Source: Intoshia linei (taxonomy: Eukaryota; Orthonectida; Rhopaluridae). From it: a stretch of 30,870 nt of DNA. The notes below the pieces were generated by a model, which was not told where the DNA came from, did not search any database, and was given only the letters and a program-made list of their open reading frames with translations. This document shows, in pieces, positions 1-16,900 of the stretch (positions are counted from its first letter, which is position 1; each line of letters opens with the position of its first letter). A program made the position numbers and the translations under genes. The DNA lies in NCBI GenBank assembly GCA_001642005.1, contig LWCA01000354.1:1-30870 (forward strand). The letters are read 5' to 3'.

Positions 1-107
1 TATTTATATATTATTGTTAATAAAATCAAACTTCAGATTAATTAAGAGTGACTTGAAATAAAAATTTATTTTTTTTTTGCATTTTTCCGATGTCAAATTT
101 GTTTCAG

Positions 108-279
108 AAACACCAAAAAAATTAATAATTATAATTTTTAATAAATCATTACATTTGGATGAAACGAATGATGTTCAAAAGACATGGAGTACTCTATTTT
201 TGCTAGATAATAAACTTGATGATCTATTAATATTAATCTTTAACCCGTCAATGTTCACAAAATGGAACATGTTTTTCAG
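108..279 (+). CDS. possible near-terminal exon of an unidentified gene (partial)
   Basis: I do not recognise the product. The stretch is open in one frame, follows a pyrimidine-rich acceptor-like sequence ending in CAG at 105-107, and ends TTCAG followed by GTATTG, a good donor. The peptide has an ordinary protein-like composition, with segments such as LHLDETNDVQKTW and FNPSMFTKWNMFF, rather than the Lys/Asn/Ile runs of random AT-rich sequence. A short in-frame continuation to a TGA near 352 is possible after a tiny intron (26 or 38 nt). Upstream exons would lie outside the window. If real, the gene runs convergent to the VCP gene. AATAAA signals at 475-480 and 488-493 would suit its 3' end. 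A chance ORF remains possible. Confidence 0.33.
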
Positions 280-675
280 GTATTGTTTACTACATATTTT
301 ATCAGATCAATAAAAAGTCTATATTATCTATCTTCCCTGTGAAGAATTAATATTTTATCTCCCTTGGTTAATGTTTCATAGAATCATGAATATTGACTGA
401 TTTTTTTGTCCCATTTTAATTTTGAAATTTAAAGCTTTTTTTATGACTAGAAACTTGGCTCGGTCATACATTTTAATAAAATAATTAAATAAAAACGCTG
501 CTCCTAAAATAGAACAATGGAGGTTGTCCAATAAGTTTTTACACTTGTAAGTAATTTAATTTAATACCAAAGAATTTACTTTTACATGGTTTTAACGTTT
601 TTTATTAGTATTTCTGAGCCTTTATGTTTTAAAAACGACTTTGTTACTGAAAATGTCTATAATATGTAATAAATG

Positions 676-750
676 TATATAAAATTCACAGACCCCCAAA
701 AAAATGCTGTGAACCCAAAAGGTCCACATGGACCCCGTTGAGAATGGCTG
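676..750. mobile_element. right end of a non-autonomous hAT-type element
   Basis: The stretch ends CCCCGTTGAGAATGGCTG. This matches the inverted-repeat ends (CAGnCATTCTCAAC on the other strand) of the complete element at 21275-21822, including a GGTCCACA motif just inside. The arms GGTCCA/TGGACC at 721-734 form a small palindrome. No matching left end was found upstream, so the element is truncated, diverged, or begins before the window. Confidence 0.5.
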
Positions 751-1022
751 GTATAGAGCATCCGAAAAACCAATTAATTCAGTTTTATTTATTTCATCTT
801 TCAATTCCTGTTATCAGAATCGTTGTTGATGAAAATATTTTCCAAAAATCACATATAGGTAGAATATCATAGAATAAATAATTAAACTTTTTATTATATA
901 AAAAGATTCCATGACTTATAAAAGAGTCGATCTAATATTTAAAGCCATAAAAATATTTAGAAAAACTCCTAAAAATAAATTAATATTGAATTTACGCGTT
1001 CGTCAATCAGAAATTTCAATCA

Positions 1023-1028
1023 TTTATT
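1023..1028 (-). promoter_or_regulatory. candidate distal poly(A) signal of VCP gene
   Basis: AATAAA on the minus strand about 97-102 bases after the VCP stop codon. Use of this site would give a short conventional 3' UTR that includes the solo Tigger-like end. Confidence 0.3.
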
Positions 1029-1077
1029 AATAATATTCAATAATAATCAAGTCTATTAAAAATATTATTAAAAATTC

Positions 1078-1104
1078 GCCGTTCGTTAAATGAGATTTTG
1101 ACTG
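1078..1104. repeat. solo pogo/Tigger-like terminal inverted repeat
   Basis: The sequence GTTCGTTAAATGAGATTTTG followed by ACTG and then TA is the reverse complement of a CAGTCAAAATCTCATTTAAC-type end. Pogo/Tigger elements have ends of this form, and the element at 9714-10541 has a similar one. It lies about 20 bases past the VCP stop codon. No partner end was recognised nearby, so it is a relic. It may be transcribed in the VCP 3' UTR if the distal poly(A) site is used. Confidence 0.45.
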
Positions 1105-1119
1105 TATTCAAATCAATTT

Positions 1120-1124
1120 TTTAT

Positions 1125-1125
<1 letters not shown>
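1120..1125 (-). promoter_or_regulatory. candidate poly(A) signal overlapping VCP stop codon
   Basis: On the minus strand the VCP stop TAA is followed at once by ATAAA. An AATAAA hexamer therefore begins on the last base of the stop codon. Use of this signal would leave a 3' UTR of only about 15-30 nt. Confidence 0.3.
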
Positions 1126-7111
<5,986 letters not shown>

Positions 7112-7962
7112 GTTTGTTTTACACACGAATTTTAATTTTCAAAAACAAATTGTAATATAAATAACTTTATTTGAAAATTTATTTTCAATCATAATAAATG
7201 TTTATCGTTTTTTGGATTTATCATGGAGAAATGTAAAATTAATTTTTTAGATTATTTTATTTTTTGGAAAATTTTATTTACGCCTTTAATTTGATGTGAA
7301 AAAAAATTTTTTTGGTTTCTTTTGAATATTAATTTAATCGGAATTAAGAATTGTATAATTAGGAAATTTTACAATCACTACGTAGATTTGATTGTAAAAT
7401 TTTGACGTGTGGAGTAATTTTGTCTCAGATGTTTTCAGCCTGGGGGAGTCGTATTACTAATAATGTTATATCCGATTTTGAGTAAGATTGCCATTTAAAA
7501 AAAGTAATATCTCTTAAGATAGGCCTCATACAATAGTACTCATGAGTCATGACCCTGTGCCCATTGAAACTATAGTTACCAGCATTAACAAATAAAATCC
7601 ATTATTTAACTAATAAATATACTAATTCTTGCGATTATTAACAATTTTGTAGAAAAGTAATGATTAATTTTTTATTTAGTCTAACCAAAAAAATTAAAAA
7701 AAAAATATTTTTTTTGTGGAATGAATCAAAAACAAAAAAAACATGATGGAAATGATTTTTTACCGAATACGAAATGTATTCAAAAAATTTCATTTAGGAG
7801 TAATTTCAAATTTTAAATTTTTATTTATATTAAACTTGTAAATTTGCTATTAATAAGAAAATTGTAATTAATGAAAATTTGATGAATATAAATTATTTTA
7901 ATGAAATAAATCAACCATGAGCAACAAATGTAGTTATTTATCGGTTACTGGGTAAAATAAAC
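7112..7962. promoter_or_regulatory. divergent intergenic region between VCP and the hinderin-like gene
   Basis: The two start codons face away from each other across 851 bases, so this stretch must hold both promoters or one shared promoter. I see no clear TATA box or CpG-rich core. The notable element is the dyad at 7364-7402. In-frame codons upstream of the + strand ATG stay open back to 7921, so the exact 5' end of that gene is uncertain. Confidence 0.5.
7364..7402. repeat. perfect 14-bp inverted repeat in the divergent promoter region
   Basis: Arms AAATTTTACAATCA (7364-7377) and TGATTGTAAAATTT (7389-7402) are exact reverse complements. They are separated by 11 bases that contain the palindrome CTACGTAG (7378-7385). 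It could be a protein-binding dyad, a hairpin in transcribed RNA, or a transposon relic. Confidence 0.6.
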
Positions 7963-10900
7963 ATGGATTGTCAAGGAATGAATATTTTTTGGTCTAAATC
8001 AGAAGGTATTAAATGATCATGTTTTAAAATATAAGTATAAAATATAATTGATAATTTTATAATACAGGTAATAAAGCATCTAAAATGTCTAAACGTTTCA
8101 CTGCGAACGATAAATTGACAATTCTGGAGGTAAAAGTAATTGAAAATACTCCTGAATTATTAATATTTAAGAATTCAAATTTAAAAACTGAAAAATCTGA
8201 AAATAAAGGTAATACAGACAATGTAGATGGCGCAAAATTTGAAAATTTGTGTGTACAGGACAAACAACGAATTGCTTTACTGATTAATGAAATGGCTAAG
8301 TAATTAATTATATTAATTTAAAATTTGAATCAATAAAGAGTATTTGTATAAATAAGTAATAATAAATTGATAGAATGTCTCAAACAATTTCTGAAATTAA
8401 AAATGCATTGGGAAATCAAAAGGAAAAAAACTATAATAATGTAAAAAATTGGAAAATAAAATCAAAAAAATATTGTGACAATCAAAAGAGTATTTTAATT
8501 ATATTATCGATAAAATTATTGTTTTTATAGTTTTAAAGAAAGAAATTAACAAATATTTATACATAATAAACAAATACCAAAATGTGTTTAAAAAACAACA
8601 AGTGAAACTGCAAAAATCTCAAACAGATAATGTTTTAAATGTAATTTTTAAGGCAATAAAATGAATAAATCCAAAAATATGTAAACACTGTACCAGAGCC
8701 CAACTTACTGTACCTGAGAACTGTCGTGGTGGACCTCAACGCAATTTTTGTAATTTGGTGGCCTCATTTAAAATATGTTTACAATTTTTAACATCAAAAC
8801 TATATTGTGTGTCAAATTTAAACAGCCAAGTCTAAATACGTGGATGGTGATTAGGGCTGTATGACATTATGCATCACCTGCAAAAACATTTTCAAAGTCT
8901 ATTTTTGAAGTTTCGGTATATATGGTAAATTCTGTGTTAGTTTCTGACCGGTAGGTTAAATTGTAGTTATTAACCCGCAACTGGCAAAAGTCCAATTTTA
9001 AATTTTTAAGGGTGTCGGGTAGAGTAAATGGTGTATAATGAAAAAACCCAATTGGTTATTGGAAAGATATTTTTAATCAGGTTCAATTAGACATATTGGT
9101 TATTAATTAAATTTACTGCAGTGCATGATAATGTATAAATATAATTGCGTATTATCATTGACTTAAATTGTATAATAATAATAAATATTTTATATTTTGT
9201 TTACAAGTTTAATTTTCGCATACCAATACATTTACATAAGGTTAACATCATAAAAAATATAATTACGTCAAATGATTGCTATTATCTTTTTAAATTGTAA
9301 TTGTTCAATTTTTTAATAAATACACGATTTAGTAATAATTTGAGATGAATGACCCATGTATTATGAAATTATTTAATTTTATATTCCATTGTTATTTTAG
9401 ATTAGAGAAATGATATCGTTATTAAAAAAACCAATGTCAAATGTACATCCATCATCATGTGATGATATCCTTAAAAATTCTGTCGATGAATGGATGAAAA
9501 AGAGCATATATAGTTTAAAAATATCTACAGAAAAATCTCATGTGTCTCATGATGACAAAATTAAAAAATTAAACATGAATTTTTCCATTAAATGTAATTT
9601 TTATAATATACGAGCTTTACTGTTATGTACTTTGTTCAAAAAGCAGCTAGATCTACGAGGGCGAACTTTTTTAATGATACTAAAAATACATTAAATAAAA
9701 ACCTTTACTTATACAATCAAACCTCAATTTAACGAACAACATGATAAACTTATCTTTTAACGAACAAACTTTTTCAAAAATAAAAAAAATTTATTTTTAT
9801 TATTATTTATTTATTTTTATTGAGAACAAACGCATATTTGTTAATTTTGCAACCGCTGAAATCGAAAAACTAGTATATGAGTGGTTTGTTCGAAAGAGAT
9901 CGAAAAATTTTATTATTTCAGGAAATATGATTCAAACAATTGCTCTTAAAATCGGGAAACGGCTATCAAAACCCAATTTCAGAGCTTCAAATGGTTGGTT
10001 TTCCTGTTTTCAAAAACGTCATAATATTCGTTCTCGTGTTATTAGTGGTGAGGCAGGTCTTGTTAATACGAGTGAATTTGAAGCTTTTTCAGATTTTTTT
10101 AGAAGTAAAGAAGAGAAATATAGTCCTATTGACATTGATAATTGCCTGTTTTTCAAAAATTCTAATTCTAGAACATACGTTTTATCAAATAGTGATAAAT
10201 CTTGTGGAAAATAATGGAAAAGTTACAGATAAATTCCCTGCGTATGATGAAAACGACTATAGTGACGATGAATTCATCGATTCTTTGATACAGCCCATAG
10301 AAGATGACATTATATCTAGAATGTATTGATAAACTAGAAAAATTATTTATTTTTGATAACTTGAATGGCTTAATCGCATTACAAGCGGTGAAAGAAACTA
10401 TATTAAAAAAAGACTTACAACAATATGTAATTTTTATAAAAAAATAAATTAATTAAAAATGAATTTGTTTGTTCGTTAACTTTTTTTGAACTAACAAGAA
10501 ATTTTAATGTAAGTTGCTGTTCGTTAAATTGAATGTATGTGTATTGTCGTATCTATTTTGTTTAATTCTATAACTAAAATTGTATTAGTTATTGAATATT
10601 CTTTGTTTTAATAAAATAGTTACAAAATAAAAAAACGAATACTAAAGTTTTTTTTGACCATCAAGGCGTCACTATTTGAGATTAAATTTTTAATGTGTTA
10701 ACTGGATAAAACCGTATGAGCTGTATTTTTTTAAAGATTTGGGACTTTTCATTTTTTAAAATTAGTTAGAAATTTTAAATTGTTTTTAGGTTTTGATCGT
10801 GAAAATACACTTTTTTGAGGTTGCCATTTATGATAATGCTAATGATTTTAAAATTAAATTAAATTTAGAGTTATTAAATTTTAATACTTTCATTTTTTCA

Positions 10901-13900
10901 ACAAAGAGTAATTTGTGGTTTTGACCATGAAGATGTAAGTTTCCGAGGCTGAGACGACGACAATGTTAATATTTTTAATCGCGTCGCAAAAATTATATTT
11001 TTTTTAAATTTTAGGGTTAATTTTATTTTTAAAAAAAGGGAAAATTGGATTTTTGACCCTAAATAACTGCATTTCTGGAAGTAATACATAAATAAAGATA
11101 TCACCGCGAAAAACTCTATATATGTAAAATTCGGATACATTACGGAAATTCAATTTTATATAATTAAAACAAGAGAAAAATTATTTTTTTAAATTTTATT
11201 TTCTAATATAAATTACATGTATTGATATAAATAATTGCTAAATTCTTAATTTATGAAAAAAATCATTTTTAATTCTTTCATGTCTCATTTTAACTGGTAA
11301 TTTTGCCTGAAATTATAATTACATACTTTGGATTTTTTGGTTGGCATATTGCTAATCGTTATTATATTTTTTCGATTTTACCATAGTGTACCATTCTTAT
11401 AATAGCTTGATCTCTAATGTGGTTTTTGTACTGTCATATTGCTGTTTTCAGAATTACCAAAATGAATTAACATAGCTATGCATAGATAAATTTGAAAAAT
11501 TGATTACAATCACGTTTTATTATTGCAAAAAATGTGTAGAATCTACATATTAACTTTGTAGATGTAGATGAGCGGTTTCCAAATAGGTACTGAGATCCCT
11601 AAGGGTTAGAGCAGTGGTTCTCAAATCAGTTTTATAATTCATTTCCCAATCATTACTTCATTTATGATGAAATTTTAATTTAAATCATATGTCGTAATTT
11701 TTGTGCATATTTGTAAATTATTTATATGACAGTCACTAATCCAATTTTACTTTATATTTGTTTATGAATCAATATTTCGATAATAATAAACATCCCACTA
11801 CACAATTAAACTAAAATAATTTTTCCCCCAGATTGCCCCTTTTTACAAATTTCTTCCCTGGGAGCGACTTGGCTCACCGTTGAGAACCACTGGATTAGAG
11901 GGAATATTTGACTACTATCCCGGTTTATTATATTTTTACCGCTTCGCAAAACTCAAAATTTTAGGAAAACACTTGCCTAAATGATTATTCACCAATTCTA
12001 ATATTTCATTTTATAAATACTGATTAATTTATAATTTAGCAGAAACGAATAATGAAATTTTAAACAGCGAAAGCGTGAAATCTGAAATTGATTCAAATAA
12101 ATTGGAAAGTGTATTGAATCGACAAAATGAATTATTACAATACGTTAAAGAATTGAATGAAACATGCACAAACCAAGAATTTTTTGAAAATGAAATCTCC
12201 CATTGCGATGAATCGGAAAAAAAAAGCAAAAAAAAATTTCAAAATGAAGGTTCATTACTATTCTTTATAATAACTTTTTAAAATTGAATATTATTTTATC
12301 TAACTTTATTAAAATCCTAGTTTCTAAATTTTTAACAGAGTGCTAAAACTAATTCAGATGTACGAAAATTATAGTACACGTTTTAAGTTCTAACTCGGAA
12401 ATTTTATTAGAAAATGTTGTTTTTTTCATCAATGCATTGCAACTTTCTTAATTTGTTACGTTTTATGGTACATTAATTAATGAGAGAAATTATAACGTAA
12501 AATAAAATAAAATTAAAATTTTTATACTCGACTTGTTTTATTAGGCCTAAACTGAATTTACTCAAGAAACCGTGTATTTCTCAAGATATTATAATGTAAT
12601 TATTTTAATTTGACTGTATTTCAATGTAAATGTTCTATTTTCATTGTGTACGTGTTTAACTACTGTCAAAATGTTTGAATATAACTATTACATCATTTTA
12701 TATGATTTTGATGATAATGGTTCTTAATAGGTTTTCAAATTATGTCGCATTTTATACATTTATGACATGGACCCATTTATCATAATATGCCGTGTTTTAA
12801 AAATGATGTAAGGTTGATTTTTTGATGTTGCATGTGTAATCACGTGTACTGAAGCTAATTAATTGGATTTTTTTTGAACATTTGAAATTTAACATAATTA
12901 TGATTAATTATTATAAAAATAAAATTTAATTATACATTTTATATAATTTAGAAAAATTGCAACCCAAAAATTTACAAAACCAATTAGTTAAAACGAACTC
13001 TTTATCGCATTCAAGTATCAATATTAATCAAGAAATCAATTTCAAGGATTATGGCAGGTGCTTCATAAATTTTTCAATTAATTTCAACGCCATTTTACAA
13101 TATTTAATTTTACGGGCTATAAACATTTGATTAAGTTTCATTGAAAAATTTCAAGAGTGTTTGTCGTCTTTTTATATCGATTTTTCGTTTATATTTTAAA
13201 AGTTTTTTTAAATTATTATTAAATTACTGTTTCTGTAATGATTCAATAAATATTTAGTGTCGTGTCAAAGTTAAAATAGTCCAGAACTTTTAATTTTTTA
13301 AAGAAACATAAAATTAAACGATTCCTAGCATATATAAAAATGTAAAAGCAAAATTAGCAAAATTTAAAAAAAAATAATTTATGACTCTTCACAATAAAAT
13401 AAAAATAAAAGTGTCAGATATGGAAAAACTTTAGAATTGCAAACACGAAAATAAAATTATATGCCCATAACAGTTGTATTTTGGTCAATTGTTCGTTAAA
13501 TTTACTCTGGGAGACGTAATGAAAAGAATTGAAATTATTGTAAGTGATTCCACCTAAAAAGGTTGAAAAACTTAATTTATTTAAGTTAATTTAATTTTTT
13601 AATTTTTAAGGGTTCTAATATTGATAAATTATTTGTAATTTAAGATAATAATATAAGATATTATAAAATTGAATTGTAATAATTTATTCAAAGTTACAAT
13701 ATATTTTTTATTTACCAATAATACATTTATAAATAATTGAATTAATGAATATATCCTCTGTTGAAATTTTATTCTAAAGGGAATTTTTTAATTCGACAAA
13801 ACTGTAATTCAAAAATATCATTTTTTTAATTTAACGATGAAAAATTATTAAACGTATTAGTTTCATTCTAATTTCAAGTCTTAAATTACGTTAACTAAAT

Positions 13901-16900
13901 AGTTAAATTGTGTCACTTGTCGGAATTGTGAATGAAATAAATTTTGAAAAATTATTTGATAAATTAGCAAAATTTATAAATTTCTTACTTTTTATTTTTA
14001 ATCATATTCAACTGTAAGGGGAACGTTTTGTTTGAGAACCACTGTTTTGTGTTTAGTGATTGTGCTCGGGAAAAATACCGGAACAAAATTCCCAGGATTT
14101 TTATGATATTCGGGGATTTCCGAAAAAACCTTTTAGTCGACAATTTGCTAAAAAATTTTTATTTTATTATTACACTAATAGACAATTTCCAATTTTTGTC
14201 GTGAGCTCAGACAAAATTGATATCATATGAAATAGAATTTTGAAATTTTAAGAATAAGCTATAACATTACAAGAATCTAAAGGAAGTTTTTTAATAAATA
14301 GACAAAACCTAAATAGTTTTTATTTTTTTTTAAAAAATATATTAAAAACCTACAACTTTGATTTTCTTTTTCAGTACTTTCTATTAATTATTTTTTGATG
14401 AAACTTTCATAATAAATACTAAATTAACTATTCTATAGGACTAATTCAACATAAGGTAAAATACCACTATAATAATCTTAGGGCACACCCTCAACTTTAG
14501 AGTAGTTTTTTTAAAAATAAGGCGGTGTACCTATGTAAAAATTTTTTTTGTGATGTTATGTAAGCCTTGTTAATTTAGTTTGCTATATTAATCAAAAATG
14601 TTAATAAGAAAAATAATTTTAATGTACAGGTATAAATTTAAAATAAAAAGTTTTATCAAGTAATATAGCTTATAATATATATAATTTATCAAATAGACAA
14701 CTTATGATATATTGTATGGTGGATCTTTAGAAAAATCATTTCAATTATTATTAAAACTAATTTTATCAAATTGAATTGCTGGCTATACGCCCTGGTCTTC
14801 ATTTATATTTTTTTATAATATTTTTCAAATATTTCGATTTTTAGTATAACCCTTCGTTAAGAATTATCATGAATCTATAAATCTTTTTATTTATCTTTCT
14901 CCTTATGAGATTACCCGACACCGACGTTTATTATAAACCTTCGTTAAGAATAATTATTACTCTATAAGTCTTTTTCATATCTATCTCCTTGTGAGGTTAC
15001 CGCACACCAACTTTTAGTATAACCCTTCGTTAAGAATGATTATTTCTATAAAAATCTTTTTTTATATCTCTCTTCTTGTCAGGTAATTGAGATCCCCTTG
15101 AGACCAGCTTTTTTTTAATTTTGAGCAGGCTGACATTTTTTTAATTTATTAAACACATATTGAATTCAAATGTACCCATTGCTGAACAGTGAAACCAGTG
15201 CCGTTGTAGAGCCAGCAGTAGGTTAGGTCAAATGGAAAAATGGTATCTCAATACATTGCTTAATCGATCATTCACTATCTAAAAATTAAAAATAACTAAT
15301 TGGACTGTTAATGGAACATTTTGGTATACTTAAGAAATTTTCTACCATTACTTATTAATAATTTAAAAATGTAGGTCCGGTCGATATGGCCCCTAGCTCC
15401 TTTCAACGGCCCTGAATGACACCTGAGTCTACCTAAAAACATCTGCATGATGATTATATATTAATATCAAAATTAATAATGAACACTAGCTTTCAAAAAA
15501 TAACGATGTTCATTATAGAGTTGATAGTAAACATTATATACTTTTCTAAAATATATTATTACCTGTACGACGATTTTTTTAAAGTTTCATAGAAGTACCT
15601 GATTCTTAGAAGGACATACATGTATAGTGAGATTAGTGGAGGATCTAGGATTTTCAGCCATGGGGCGAAAAAATTATTACGGGGCCAAATGCATATGATG
15701 TATTTAAATTGGGATTTTTATATTATGTTTATTAAATATTTCTATCTATATTAATAATTTTTATTTTTTTCTAGTTTTCATTTTACTAAATTTTTCAATG
15801 TTGAACATTTAACTATTGAGTGGTTCAATTGCATCAAAATCGACATTTTCAGCAAATTCTTTTTCGATTATGTTAAGTCCGATAATTTAACTTAAACTAA
15901 GCATAAAAAAATAATACATAGATTAATGATAAATAATCATTATATACATACAACGTAAACGATAAACTCTACATTTTTTTTTATTTTTCACAATGTTAAT
16001 ACACAAATTAAAATATTTTAGTTCACATTTGTCACTCCAGGGGGGATCGCTCCTGCAACCCACTTAGATCCGCTAATGGGTGAGATCCGATATTGAGACG
16101 CCTACTATTATCAATTAATGATACATTATCATTGATAATTGATAATAAATGACCCAAGTATTCACATTACTATATAATATATCTAGTCAAATAGATTTTC
16201 GTCTATTTTGAGGTTTTTAAGAATGTTATATTATTATTAACGTTAATTATTATAACGTTAATGTTATATAATTATAGACGATTTTATAATGAATAAAAAG
16301 TTAATTTGATTTTTAACAATTCCATTGATAATTTAATATCTTAGCCATATTGCACTGACTATTTTATGTGTTTTTTATTTTCTTTATTACAAAGTATAAA
16401 TTTTATTCTACAATTCTGTTTAAGTTTTATCGTTCATTATAAAAATTTAAAAATATAGTTTGAATCACATAAAGTGTAAATTGTGCCATCTAAAATAACT
16501 AACATATAATTTAAACGAAAATAAAAATTCCCATTATTTTGAAAGAGGTTCACTGTTCATCACCGAAGTGTACACTACACTTACATATAAAGCAGTGGTT
16601 TTCAACCTTTTTGTGTTCGCGATTCTCTTATAAACATAAAAAATTTTCGCGACCAAAAATTTTCTATATACTTCAAACATCCTATCAATTCACATAAATG
16701 AAAATATTAATATTAAAAAAGCATATTTAGTTTTATTTATATTTTATACTGTGTTCAAATTCTCACGACACCCTAATAAATTTCGCGACCCTCCGGTTGA
16801 AAACCACTGATATAAAGTAAATACTTTGTTAAGTAAATTTTTTTTAATGTTGACTTTATTGGATGTTCCATATTTAAAGGTCTGACTATAATTAACATTA

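Larger units (their letters stand above)
280..1077. other. intergenic DNA with poly(A)-like signals and a hAT-type end
   Basis: I see no convincing gene here. Plus-strand AATAAA hexamers lie at 475-480 and 488-493. A transposon end occupies about 676-750 (listed separately). The 60-codon minus-strand ORF at 622-804 runs across that transposon end and is taken as chance. Confidence 0.5.
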
